A stretch of 64,000 nucleotides of DNA. Source: Acanthaster planci. Its lineage: Eukaryota > Echinodermata > Asteroidea > Valvatida > Acanthasteridae. Shown here one piece after another: positions 49,951 through 62,541 of this stretch (the first letter of the stretch is position 1; every line of letters begins with the position of its first letter). Below the pieces are notes generated by a model that saw only the letters and a program-made list of their open reading frames with translations, did not search any database and was not told the DNA's origin. Made by a program: the position numbers and the translations under genes. The DNA lies in assembly GCF_001949145.1 (NCBI RefSeq), contig NW_019091386.1, positions 828,810-892,809 on the forward strand. The letters run 5' to 3'.

Positions 49951-52380
49951 GTGAGTACAGCTTACCTTTTCTCTTTCCGACTAATCCGCAGCAGGTGGTA
50001 ATGCAGCCAAAAGGTAACGCGCCATTAGTCATTAGCACACTGGAGACTCCCCTTAAAGACCCTCATGTGACTATGAGCCTAAAAAAAAACAAAGGAAAAA
50101 GTGAAATTTCGCATCCATCACTTTTGCAGCTCCATTCCTGCGTCTTGCCCCTACTGCTAAGTGAGTGACACCGGCAGCTCTTGAGATTTACGGTTTGACA
50201 AACGTTTACGCTGGAAGCGCGCGGCGACTGAATCAACCACTTGTGCCGGCTCTTTGGTGACGTTAGTCTTGTTAAGTCTACTATGCGCGGTGTCGCCAAC
50301 ATTCCGGCCGACCCGTGCAATAATTATTGGATAATAAGCAGTTCCTGCTCTGTAAAGTTGCGGTCGCCACGGAACCGTTGACTGGCTTGTGTATACCTGT
50401 TTGCAAAGCTGGATGTTCGCGCCTACACGTATGTCTCGTTCTCGTTTTGGTCTAGTGGAAGATGTTGTTTTCTGTTGCACATCCGCTCTGGGATGAGTTC
50501 CCTGTCGCCAACGTTGACAGATGTGGGCAATCGCCACTCAAGGCGCGGATCATCTTCAGTTTAGAATACAGTCACATGGAGCCCCCCAACATCTGGCCTT
50601 GTTCATTGGTACATGTACCTGTCTCGATAAAGGGCAATGTGAAATCGGGCATGGGGCCAAATTGACCGTCATTGGCTGTTTGCCTCTTCAATTTGTGCAC
50701 CCAGCTTGTTTCAAAGTTATTTATTTTCAGTCTCACTTTCTCGGCAGTTTCTGGAACCCATTCCACTAATTCAAGCAATTCTTCCTCGGCTGTTATTTTA
50801 CAAATTCAGTTGGCTGGAATTGTTTTTTTTTTCCAGAGAGGTACATGTATATGAGAAAATGATTCAGCTCAGATTTTCTTGCAGTTTCATTTTCCGTGTG
50901 TTCTTATTTCTTCGTAACCAGGAAACTAAATATCCACTGGTCTTAGGGCACGCTGAGCATTGTTGCAACCTGAGATGCTCCCTGGCAAGCACGGGCAGTA
51001 GAAGCTGTCTCTTTCTTTGAAAAAAACTCGAAAAGATGCAAGACTCTGTTTGCTGGAAATTTTCCACCATTCTACCCAAACAGGTAGTTTCCCCCGAGAG
51101 AGCCCCTCAGAGAAAGCCTCTAACCCAGTCAACACACACCAGGGATGAAACGTGGGGGGATAATCCTTGCACTTTGTAGGGATTCCAAAAAAGAGTTACT
51201 TTTGTCTTGCACGTTGACAGCAGCCGGCTGATCTGGTAAACCAACGAGCTCAAGGTTTTCTGTGGAACTGGGAGGGGGGGACACTAGGCTTGGTCGAGCC
51301 AGAGGGCATGAAAACGGAAAAATGACGTTGGTCATTTTGTTTGAAAAAATACTTGATCAAACCGCCCCAACAATCGAATGTTGGCTGGTAAATAAGTCCC
51401 TCTTGTTCTTCACTCATCAAAAAAGCCAAGCTTGTTTGAGCACTCGCGAAAACTGGAAACATGCAAAGGCTTTTCCTGACAAAGGAATATGACACAAGTC
51501 AAAAAGTGGACGTCAAGAAGCCATCTAAGCTCCTTAACATGCCACTTTTAAACAGTACTTTTCAGGTTACGTTTATCCATCAGATTAGAGTGTCAGCGAG
51601 GCACAAAAGTTTGATGGAGATCAACCCCCAAGTCATTTTGGTCAAGATATTCCTCAAGGTTGATTCTGCAACCTGTCAACCCCCCCCCCGCTGGCACGCG
51701 GTGAGCAGCTTCATATGTAAGATGGTAATTGTCCTGGCTCCGTTGGAACCCAGTCAGAAAGTTAATGCCTGATCTGATTGGTTGAGAGAGTTTAGGCAGT
51801 GTGGAGCTGTCAGTAGGGGAAACAGAGAAAGGATCGCGTCGTGGAGAGAAGTTGATGTGCCTGTTTTTGTGATTGCTTCCTTTAATCTCCCCGAGCCTGA
51901 TTCCCCGGTTCCCCGTTCATCGGTACACACTTCAGGAAGTGATACCCTCTTTCTGGTGACCCCCCTCCCCACACATTATGGAGATAATCCTGGTGATTTT
52001 TTTTTTTTTCTTCCTGTCTTTCTTGTCTCTCTGGGTATCACATTTGGACTGATGCTTTAGGAGATGGCACGGCAACAAAAGGTGCAGGGGAGCGGTGAAA
52101 ACGATCTGGGACATTTTGGGAGGATTTATCTGAGGGGGCTGTTTAGGCGGTCAGATTGCCTCTCTGCCGACATTGCTCAATCTACCACAAAATTGGTCCG
52201 CGGAGGGAGAGCATTAGCAAGTGCATTTCTGAAGAAGCTTGCTCCGTACCTTTTTTAACTGTGACATTTTTACTCCTAAAAAAAAAACCTGACTCACTTT
52301 GCTCTGACTTGCAGATTTGACCAAATGCCAACCTCCTGATTATGTCTATCTCAATTTTGGGCAGAAAACATTTGGAGCAA

Positions 52381-52411
52381 AAATCCCCAAGCAATCATGG
52401 CTTGGGGATTT
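52381..52411. repeat. Perfect 12-bp inverted repeat with 7-nt loop
   Basis: aaatccccaagc (52381-52392) pairs with gcttggggattt (52400-52411). It is about 200 nt upstream of the tRNA-like element. Confidence 0.85.
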
Positions 52412-52604
52412 CAAGATATGAGCGTGTGCCTACCGAGCAGGGCTCAGTGGAAATTTCCGTGCCCTTTTTTTGTCCCCCCAAATGGCCCACTAATTTTATC
52501 CCCAGAGCAGTCTAAAAATGAGTGTACTCGTAGGTTACGCTTTGGTCGCCTTCACAGACGTGGAAGATGTTAAATTTTAAAGTTGAATAAGCACTGCATT
52601 AGTT

Positions 52605-52720
52605 TCTGCAAGTTTGTGAGGTAAAGAAGTTCACAAACTTGCTCAGGTGGGATTTGAACCCACCACATCTCACAAGCTCGGGTGTCCCACCCACTTGACG
52701 AGTAATCTTGCCACGGTCAA
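52605..52720 (-). mobile_element. tRNA-derived SINE or tRNA pseudogene (minus strand)
   Basis: On the minus strand, 52664-52646 reads as a complete T-arm, GGTGGGTTCAAATCCCACC, with an excellent B-box. Upstream on that strand (about 52716-52686) is GTGGCAAG and CAAGTGGGTGGG, a D-arm or A-box-like region. A full tRNA cloverleaf with a good acceptor stem was not found, so a SINE or pseudogene is more likely than a functional tRNA. Directly 3' of the T-arm, minus strand, is a perfect 12-bp hairpin (52608-52619 with 52631-52642). Confidence 0.6.
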
Positions 52721-55555
52721 CAGGGTGATGCGAATCTGATCTACATGTGTGACAGCAGGTACATGCACTGCACTTAGTGACTGTTGAGGGTGAAAAACAT
52801 ACACTTCCAGCAATTTGGTCATCGGTCCGCAAACATTTTTGGTGTTAAAAATAATTGATTCTAAAATGGCGTAGTTGTCAACCCTAAAAGAAAGCGGTGT
52901 TGTAATTCCTATGTTGAAATTAAAATTTTTTGGAAATTTATCCTGATGGCCAGCAATATTGTTTCTTTTATTGTCACTGTATCCAGCACTTTTTTTTTGC
53001 AAGGCAACCTTTTTTGGAATAACATCAGTTTTTTCCATGATCATTTTTTTCGCCTCCCAAACCAACACCAGCTGACAAGATTTTTCCCGTGGGCATTCTT
53101 AAATTTAACAATCCTCCTGCTTGGCTTCAAGCGGATGTTACCGCCGGCGACACACACGTCACAGTGGGGTTCACTCATGTCTCTCCCACCCCCACTGAAC
53201 TTTTTCTTTTTCGCCGGAAGAAATACCCCCCCCACAAGCATGTAAACACTTTTTAAAAGTACCAGTGATGGCATCGGACAGAAATGTCACGTTGCAGTAA
53301 TTCGACATCTAAAGCAGCCCAGGCTGGCCAGCCGTGCCGTGAAGCTGATGCAAGGAGAGAACCATAATACGAAATTTCCTGCATGCACGTGGCTACCCAG
53401 ATAACACCAGCATGTACCACCGGGTCCCTGACTCTGTAAAACCTCCCTCCCCCGCCGGAGCAATTTTTGGGCCTTAAAAAAATCTGTTTTCATTGGCAAT
53501 TAATGTGTGGACATATGAAATAAACCATGGGTTGAGACTTCTGTCCATGGGGGGACCGGTGGAGGTCTTGATGTACATTCATCATACACTTGTGTGAGTT
53601 GTGAGAAATTGCAGTACTGGCTAACTGTAGAAGTTTTGGAAGAAAGTTACAGTTTATTGTCGGAGAACTTCTCCCCCCCCCTTTTTTTTATTGACAATTT
53701 TTAAGATGTATTAAGTAATGATCGCCTGTCCAGTTAATCTGTCTTGAGAGTTGAAAAACATGTCTGGCCAAAAACTTCAGACGGCGTGGGACAACTTAGA
53801 AGTTTCCATGTTTGTTGTTAACTTATCAAAGACTGATGAAACTGGACGGCTGTTCAGAGTGTGATGAAAAGAAACAGCAGATCGGCACAATTTCCAAGCC
53901 TTTTCGCCCGTGCGTAATCTGCAAGCTTCTAAGTGGCTTACCACTAAGGAGTGTTTAAATGATGGTGAAAAGCTGCTTCAACACCAGACGCTGCCAGAAT
54001 GTGGGAGACTTTAGCAAGAGTCAGTTCTATGCTTCTCGTCTTCTGTCATTGATCAAATGAATGAGAAATCCTTTTGCACAGGTACCTTCAACAAGCCACA
54101 TTTTGCATGCACAGGCTGTGCAGAAACCCCAAATCTGTAGCCAGGAGTGAGATTTCTCAGCCTTTTTTAGCTGATCTCGGCTTTTTTTTTGCTTTGGATT
54201 GCAGCTTTTTTTTCCTCACTGGCTGTGTACAAAAGTATAGGAGATGTTCACAGTTCAGCTTCTTTATGTCTTGTTTCAGGTGTTTTCAGCTATTTTTATC
54301 ATTGGTCAATCTCACTCCTGTGAAGTGTGTACCTCAATTTGCATCACACTGGTAGCAACTATTGGTAGCAGGTTGACTAAATGTGAAAAAAAAAATGCCC
54401 CCCAACTTTGACGGGCACACCATTATCTTTGTACTGTTCAGAGGACATCGTATTTGCCGTAAAACGTGTTTTGAATGCAACCTGCAGAACCTTTAAAATA
54501 TCTCACGATGGCACACGATTCTCACAAGAACAATCATGGTCCACGTACATCGTGCGGTGCATGATTCAATTATGTGCATGTACAGTCGCAACATATCAGC
54601 GCTGATTGTCCATTGATTTCCCAATGCCCCAGCATTATTGACGCAGTGCACGAATTCCATCCATTGCCATATGCCGGCTGGAGAGTGCCGCTAATGGCCT
54701 CACGTTCGGGAGGGGATCCAGGCATGCCATTGGGGTGTCTTCAATGAGTGCAGTAGTACCGTCGTCTGGCTGGTCACACGGCTTGTTGAATGCTTTCTTT
54801 CATACATAGATGAACAAGTACTTCACTGGAGGCATTTTGTTTAGCTGCAGTTGCTCAGTTGAAAACACATTTACAAAATTTTCTTCTGCCCTGCTAAAAT
54901 GGTATTCTTATGAAAAAAATTAAAGTAATAATCAAGAAATCACTTTAGAAGGAAAGGTTTTTGTGTCGTAATGGAAACATTTTCAAGGAGCATGACAGAA
55001 TTTTTTTTCTGGAAATAAGAATTATTTTTCGTTTTAAGAAATGCAAGAAAAGAATTGTTTGCTTGCTGAGGTAAGGTGACACTGTGAGGCATGTACAGAT
55101 TGTTTTTGGCCATTCCTGGGAAGGTGGGTAACTCTCAAATCTCTTTTCAAAGTCCATTCATCATTTCAACTGGCAGTTTGTCAGATAAAGCAAGCGAATC
55201 CGATCACTCAGCAAAATCAGTCCGTCGAAAAATTGCAGCAAACTTCTCACTCATCTCTGGTGCTCCTCGAACTCCCGTCTTCCTCTTTCCGCTCGTTCAT
55301 CGATCATGTCACCTGCCCATACACGTGCAGTTAATCATATTGGTACCGAGCAGGAAGACGGATCATGGTATGGAGAGGAAACGAATGCTCATCAACTCCG
55401 ATCTTAATCGCTAGGCGTGACCACGAAAAAAAAAGAGAGATGAAGGGGAGCGTGTCCTCTGATTTTGATGTCTCGTGGGCCATGTATCAGTGGGTGGGCA
55501 CGCTAACGTGATCCAGTGTCGTCACCAACTTTGCCAAACAGTTGTGAGGAGGAAC

Positions 55556-55586
55556 TACATACCTAAACCACATGTTTAGGTATGTA
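55556..55586. repeat. Perfect 13-bp inverted repeat with 5-nt loop
   Basis: tacatacctaaac (55556-55568) pairs exactly with gtttaggtatgta (55574-55586). Confidence 0.87.
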
Positions 55587-57525
55587 AAGTTGCTAAAAAA
55601 TTGTGGTTCAGGAAGGAACTGCGAGTGAAATCTGAAGAAAGTCTGGTGACCCAGCTCATTTGTTCGATGTTGCATTTTACCAAACTAGACATTGATGATA
55701 TTAGTCAGTTTCCCGCTTCCTTTTTTTTTTCTTTTTTTTTTCAATTAAAAAGGCAAGGCTTATCTAACAGAGTTTGAACTTGCGCTGCCGAGATTTTCAA
55801 GGTTTTCTTGTGCGCCAAACGGGCTTTGGGTTTAGCTGCGACCCGATATCTAGAAGCTACCTGATGGCCCCTTCCCCAACCCCTGTAATTTTCACGGAAG
55901 TCTGTTGTCACGAAACCGGCCTCGCCTGTTTGAACGGAGGTCTGTGTCTCGCAGAGCATCCCCCATGCTGTTTACATTTTAAACAATGTCCAGGTGTGCT
56001 AAGAGGTTGGTATCGATCCGAAACAGGGGGAGCCCGTGGATCGAGTCAGCTGGGAAGAGTTGACGTCACGGGCATCTAGGTTTAAAGTGAGGACCCTTGC
56101 CTCTCCAACTTAAAAAAAGTCTTGTTCTCGGTCTATTTCTAGCCAAGGCCTCCTCTCTGGAGGTTGACACATGACTGATGAGGGTGTGGGAACAAGTTTG
56201 GGAGCTTGCCAAAAACCAGCGAGGTACAGTGGCCTTTCTAATAACCAGCCAGACACTTCAGTTGATGTTCAAGGTGAAGTGCTGCCTAGAAGGATTTGGC
56301 ATTCTGGTGTTTGTGCGTAAGGGCTGGGAATTTGAGGAAATTTTTCTTCCCTTGCCCGCATTAAGTGCTCTAATGTAGATCTAGGAATGGCAGGTATTTT
56401 TGTAGAAGTACCGGTATTGTACACAAGAAGGGCCTGCGTGACCTTTTGGTCAAAAGCAATTGAGCAGTTATTCAAATTTAATCATTGTCTAAATTGTTTG
56501 TGAAATCTCTGTGCATTGAAAATGAAATGAAAATCAAATTCAATTTTGATTTGAAATTGCAGGTTGGAAAACTTGCTTACTTCTAAAAGTCAATAGCAAT
56601 GTAGACAAATTGAGTACAAACACGTGTGGTTGTTGACAGTGGGTTTTTTTATACTTCAAAAAAAGAGAAGAGAGTTTAAGTGTTTTGGATGGGGGGGGGA
56701 GTTGCAGTGACGTCTTGAAATTCTATCCATCGACTACAAGAAGGTAGGGGAAAGTAAAAATAAATCAGTTTGGAGTTATTTTGTCCTCACTTGATCCCTC
56801 AAATCAACAGGAGGTCCAGCGATGGTAGTTATGTTTCGCCTAGTGCAATCTATCCAGGTTTCCATGGGGGAGGTCAGGAGGGGGGATTCTTGCGGTCGGA
56901 TCGTCATCAAGAAACGATGTTGACACATCAGACACGTTCTCCCAATCTTCATGTCTTCACCTGCATTACTCACTCGGTCCACCTGGGATCGTTAGTCGGC
57001 CAGAGCACTCTGGCACCCAGCCTCCTGCGTGGGGTATATCCCCCCTCGGTGTGGGCTTATCGAATTTGGCCAATGCAGTGGGACCAGTCTACTCCCGCAG
57101 ACCGAAGTAGCCCGGGGCTATCATGGTATACAAATCTCACGCTGTTGTCTGACCTCAGCCAAGAGACCCGAGTTAGCCCCAATTTTTGTTTCCTCCCTTC
57201 TTAATTTGGAATGCGATCGACCGTCAAGACCCACAGTTATAGCTAATCAAGACCATAATGCGTTTGCCTGGATGCACGCAACTGGCACATACACCAGCCC
57301 CACGTAGAAAACAGGATGCCGACTCATTTAGGAGCAATCAATTAGCTGATGGCAATTGACTGTACCCAAATCTCCTGCTGTCTTTAGTGCTGTAGGTACA
57401 CAGTGATTCACTTCTGCTCTGAAGGACGTCCCCATACCTAAGGTACAGGGTAACATAGCAGGGTGACTTTCAGAGGTCATCGGGCAAGCATACATCATGT
57501 AGACTTTTTTTTCTGAGGTTGTTTT

Positions 57526-57583
57526 CAGTTGGTTGAGCCTTGGATTTCGAAGTCTCAACTCTTGCAAATCAGTTTGAAACTGG
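57526..57583 (+). mobile_element. Weak tRNA-like segment (plus strand)
   Basis: It reads CAGTTGGTTGAGCCTTGG (57526-57543), an A-box-like D-arm, and CAGTTTGAAACTGG (57570-57583), a B-box-like T-arm. The two are at tRNA-like spacing but no good cloverleaf was drawn. Could be chance. Confidence 0.3.
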
Positions 57584-57846
57584 TGTTGAGAACCTGGAAA
57601 TTTCAGTATTGGGGGTTATTTCATACGCTCAATATGAAAATAGGATGGAATGCAAAATGGCCCAAAACCTGGGTGTACCCATAGCAATTGTGCAGATTAT
57701 AACTGCCAGAGCTGGGACTGTTGATTGGCCCTGGAATTCACAGACTACAGTCATGACACAAGCGAGCTCAGCTTTGGTAGCAGTGGCGGGGTAATTTGTA
57801 GTGCCGAATTCTGGTTTCAGAAGAACTTGTAACAGTATTTTTGTCT

Positions 57847-57878
57847 GTGCGATGGCCGTCCAGTGCGATGGCCGTCCA
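57847..57878. repeat. 16-bp perfect tandem duplication
   Basis: Two identical units of gtgcgatggccgtcca at 57847-57862 and 57863-57878, inside a slit intron. Confidence 0.9.
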
Positions 57879-58800
57879 GTCTCGTCACACCCATTCAAAA
57901 TACAAAAGAAGACGAGGGTTACATCTTATTTAAAGCCGGAGTGTCTGACCGTGTTTAGTCATCGGTTGGGGAAATCCATGTTGAGTTACTTTCACGTGTG
58001 TGTGTGTACTCTCACTTAAACGCAGCGCCAGGATATTTCCTTCTGTTGTCTACATGTACTTGCCTCCTCTCGTACATAAGTATTGACTTATGGATGTACA
58101 TGTAAGCGCAGAACGGGTACGACTTTCCACAATTCCCACTGCGACTCAAAGGAGAGCGTTTTTGTCTGTTTTTACAAGGGGATTATGGGATAATAACTGA
58201 GACGACTCACACACTGTCTCTGGACACTTTTTTTCAAATTGACGGAAAAAGCCAGGGATCAAGACAACAGACGTCCCGTTCCCCCTTGATGTGTTTGCCC
58301 GAATCGGTCGATTCCCACTGTTCCAAACAATCTTTTTCCGTTTGGCTCATATCTGAAGGGATGCCGGGCTTTAGCAAGTACACGAGCCTGGCCCACAGTC
58401 ATGTGTGACTCAGGATCCTGCAGATTAATCTTTATGTTCACCCGGCAGGATATAAAAAATACGACCGAAACCAAAGTGGGCCGTGAATTAAGTAGTGAAG
58501 GATTTCGTGTGCTGCCGAACAGCATCTTCCTCCCCCGGAGCCAGACCTTCACGTCTTCAGGACTGGCTTTGAAGCAAGCAGGCGTTTCAAGTACATGTAT
58601 ATCTGCAGTTGTCCCATGTGACATGTGACAATTCCGTTTTGCGAGTTCATGGATTTCTGGAAAACAACCAGGCCAACATACAAATGACCTGACAGAATAT
58701 TTTCAACTTTGTTTTGATCACTTAGCAGACCGTGCATTTTTTGTCTTTGTCCCCGCCCCCCTCCTCCGTTTCTAGGGTGCTTGTTGATAATATCCTGTGT

Positions 58801-58863
58801 TAATAATAATAATAATAAAGCATTTATAAGGCGCACTATATCTGCAAAGCATTCAGAGGCGCC
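58801..58863. repeat. (TAA)n tract followed by a GCGC hairpin
   Basis: A TAA microsatellite (58801-58818) is followed by GGCGC (58830-58834) and its complement GCGCC (58859-58863). It has the same order and spacing as the element at 11795-11866, though the sequence between differs. Confidence 0.55.
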
Positions 58864-59383
58864 GGTCTAGGTGGAAAAATGAAAAAATCAATTGTGCATT
58901 CATAGTGAAAAAGCTTGTGAGAAGATCATTTCAAAACAGGTTTCTGTAGATAGGTAGCACGGTAGGGGACTATTGAGACTATTTTTATTGGCAAGATTTG
59001 CTCTGTAATAGAACATTGCCTCTGCATCACACTGCATCTGAATTAACCCAGCTTCCGTTCCAAAAGTTGACAAATCCAGATGTTGATTCCAAAACTTACC
59101 TACATGTACTGTACACGTCATAATCTGCTGTGCGCACACGGCTGTGAAATTCACAAGAGTGGTTCCGTATCATAAAATCAAGGGGGAAAAAAGTCAGTTA
59201 TTTCATAATTTTGGCTTCTGGTCGCACTCAGCTCAATCTAAATCGGCACTTGTGGTCACTCTGGTCCAGGGCTTTTTGTTGTCCAGAACTTCAGGTGTTA
59301 CCTCCGGACAGACCATGCTGAGACTATCCATTTGTTCCTGGGATCAGCCCCCTTTTCCTTCCTGGATTTCATAAGCCCTTCCT

Positions 59384-59386
<3 letters not shown>

Positions 59387-59440
<54 letters not shown>
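59387..59440. repeat. (CT)27 microsatellite
   Basis: Twenty-seven uninterrupted CT dinucleotides, embedded in a longer pyrimidine-rich stretch (about 59368-59456). Confidence 0.97.
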
Positions 59441-59444
<4 letters not shown>

Positions 59445-62244
59445 TCCCCTCCCCATCCTGGGGGGAAGAGGGTGAAGGGAGTGCGGCGAGGGACTGGTTT
59501 CCATCCGTCAGCACATGGTGCCTCTCCTGGAGGGTCTGATTAGAGCTGGGAGGCCACGGTCACGGTAGAGGAACCGGAAAGAATGAAACCCGAACGTGGG
59601 TTACAGTCGGGGAGGGTAGCTCGAGGGGATTGAACACTGCCCGCCCATTAGACAAAGAAAAGAACCGCGGGACAACGGAGCCAGCAGTTTTGGGGATTAC
59701 TCAGCGTGATGCAATTGGGCCTGTTTGGAGGTTGGGGGGGGGATATGCGTCCAGTTCCTGCAGCATGTGAGTAATGCTGGTCAGATGACGGAGAGCGAAA
59801 AATGCTGACATCTGCATTTGTATGATTCAAGTGTGAGTGTCAGTCACAGCTAAGAATTAGAAAGAGCTTGGTGGAAATAAGTCATGCGGAGCTCATCGTA
59901 AGTTAAATTGCCTGTTTCTTTTTTTCACTGTTTGAGGCAATACATGGGGAAGGTCTGCATATTAGTCATACAGACTTTGTTGTCATCAAGCCAATTGCCT
60001 GTTTTCTTTGCGGACCGTCGTGCGGGAGAGTTGTGGACAATCTATGTGTTTGTGTTTGTGCCCCAGCCTAACCAGACAGGTTGGAAGGTGCCAGAGCCAC
60101 TGTGGAGCCAAAGGCCCTGAATTAGAAGAACGTTGCACAGTTGGAATTGGCAGGACACCCCCCCCATCATTTTGTTCACCTGCAAATGTCCGTATTCATC
60201 AGGATGCCGAACTTACGAGATTGATACCTCAAAAAGAAAGAGCTCTGTTTATTTGTTCCGAAGCAGCCTGCAACAAAATTGTCGACAAAATGGCCTCAAG
60301 ACCTATTTCGCGTGAATCGGGTCACATTTGCCTGACAAGAGCCAGCTGCGCCTATTTGGTGCTCCCGGCGTCCTTGATCTTGTCTCTCCATCTTTTCTGT
60401 CGCCCCCTTTTCTAGGAAGAAAAGTGTGCTTGGAGGCCCTGTTTGTCCTTGTAAATGCTTCGTCTATTCTCTTGTCATGAATTTTGACAAGGCGACTGTT
60501 CAGACTTTATTTCCTTGCCATTATAAATGAAATTAGATCAAGTCTTAAATAATCGTAGTTCTGATCAGAAAGTTGTCTGCGTCCCAAAAGTTTGAGCAAA
60601 GTGAACCCATTTGAAAATCAAATAATCTTTGTTTTTCTTCCAAGTATGTTTTTCCCACAGCTTATTCAACTGCTACATGTACAAACACCTGAATGGTGGT
60701 CATGCCATGGTGGTTTTCTCTTTGGCTTTCCCGCAGTTTCTCACACACATATGTTGATATGTACAAATGTGCAGATCTTGTAACTTTGGCAGAAATTGAA
60801 TACGTGCAGTGGGTAGGCTGGCATAACAGTCAGCCAGCACCCAATTAATTTTGGTTAGTCTTTAATGTCACTCAGAGTATCACAATAGTGAGGAATTCTC
60901 AAAGGGGAAATGAATCATTACTTGGACTGGGCTTGGATAGGGCTGGGATCATTTTGAATGGCCAGTTGTCAAATGCCCAGGGCTACTTGTTTTGGGGTGT
61001 TTTTTTTGGTGTTGAGGGGCATTATTAGGAAAGTAGAGACAGATGAATTTACCGGATAAAGGAACAATTTGTGGTTTGAGGTTGGCAGAATACACCATTT
61101 GTGTTGAATAGGATGGTAATTCTAGCTCTCTGTGAAAGGGGAATTGGTTGAGGCTCCTTGAGAAGCTGATAGGGGATTAGGACTCGGCAATTGTACTCAG
61201 ATCGGCCGAGTGGCACCTTCCTTGTCCCACAGTATCGGGGAACTCGAAAAGTTGCTGTTAGTGTCCAGGCTGCATTGTTTAAAGCGCTGCTGACTTTCAG
61301 TGGCACGGATCAGGATTTTGCTTTTTTTTTCTTCTTTCAGCCGTGCAGCAAATGCTGCGCCTCACGGGAATGGAGGGACGGTGTCAGCTGGGGTGAAAAT
61401 GGTGGGTTGTCTGCTTATCTGGGGAGGTGACAGTAATCCGTGTGTTGTTTGAGGGAAGTATAAACAGGCTTTTATCCCTCCCATCTTGTCCTCTGGACAG
61501 TCAGAGAAAAGCCCTGGTCTCTCTCTGTTTTTTTAATGGCTCTTGGATCCTGAGCGATGGGAAGGTAGAATGATCGATTCGAGGATGATAAGCTTACGGG
61601 GGAAGTCTGACATTTTTCTTGTCATGGAAGGTCTCGCGTCCGACTGGACGTGATCGCCAAAGCAACGGCCTCTGCTGACCTGCTGCCAGAAACCTCCCCC
61701 AATTAAAGTTTGTCTGGTGACCTTGCACATGAATTGACTTAACTGGCATGTCCTGCGTGGTAATGGCGTAGGAAATATTTTTTTCCCCTCTCTGGACAGC
61801 CGTTTGATATCGGAGTGGATGCCCGATGTCAGAGGGGATCAGAGAAGTTGATCCGTGACTCGAAGTAAGCGCCGGCTTTGGACGTAAATAACCATACTTT
61901 CTAAGGCCTGATGAAGAATGCCATCTGTCACTAGCTAATGGTTAGCACAGAAGGTCCTTATCGTCTCATTTTCTGGGCAGCCAGTTGTTGTTCCTTTTTT
62001 TTTAAATAGAGACCAGGTGAACATGAATTCAAGCCCCTTTGCCTTCCCCTTGCTTAGTTCCCTAGAATGAGAAAATAGCCTTGTTATGAAGGGAAGCTTG
62101 TTAGAAACCCACGGGTGGTGAAAACTTTGGTGGAGAACAAACGGGATATCTCAAACTTGAGACAATGTTAACCACAGAAAGGAGAGGGGGGTACTGCCTA
62201 GATTAAGTGGAAATTTCCACTAGGATTGGTGCAGACTAAATGGA

Positions 62245-62345
62245 AGGTTTGAACTCGAAAATGGACTGGAGCGGAGTTCGAACCGTTGAAGCAAGGAATA
62301 CAGTCCAGGCGTTCGACCAACTGATCTGACTGCTTCTCTCCCATA
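62245..62345 (-). mobile_element. tRNA-derived SINE-like element (minus strand)
   Basis: On the minus strand the segment 62324-62305 reads TCAGTTGGTCGAACGCCTGG, close to the common tRNA D-arm and A-box. 62284-62273 reads GGTTCGAACTCC, a good B-box. The spacing between the two boxes suits a tRNA body, but the arms are imperfect. It lies about 200 nt before the D2 LRRCT exon, antisense to slit. It could be a decayed tRNA gene instead of a SINE. Confidence 0.6.
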
Positions 62346-62541
62346 ACCTTCCAACTTGAATCATCCTTGCATGCAGGACAGTAATGATTATGGATTTATC
62401 TGATTATCGATTATTGATTTGATAATCCTCAATGAAGATATACTCCCCCATCTCCTGTCCCTCCCTCATCTTCTCTTGGCTCCCTCCTCCCACCTGCTCC
62501 TTTTTCCCCTGCCCTTCCCCCCCTCCCCCCTCATCCGGCAG

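Larger units (their letters stand above)
49951..62541 (+). other. slit intron before the D2 LRRCT exon (12.6 kb)
   Basis: Donor gtgagt, acceptor atccggcag, phase 2. It holds perfect hairpins at 52381-52411 and 55556-55586, a tRNA-derived SINE-like element (about 52605-52720), a 16-bp tandem duplication (57847-57878), an (AAT)n-hairpin element (58801-58863), the (CT)27 array (59387-59440) and a second tRNA-like element (62245-62345). I looked for the miR-218 mature sequence, which is intronic in vertebrate SLIT2 and SLIT3, and did not see it. No protein gene is recognised. Confidence 0.86.

Noticed and set aside
57847-57878. Two direct 16-bp units considered as a CRISPR-like array
   Set aside because: Only two adjacent units with no spacers, in an animal intron; a simple tandem duplication.
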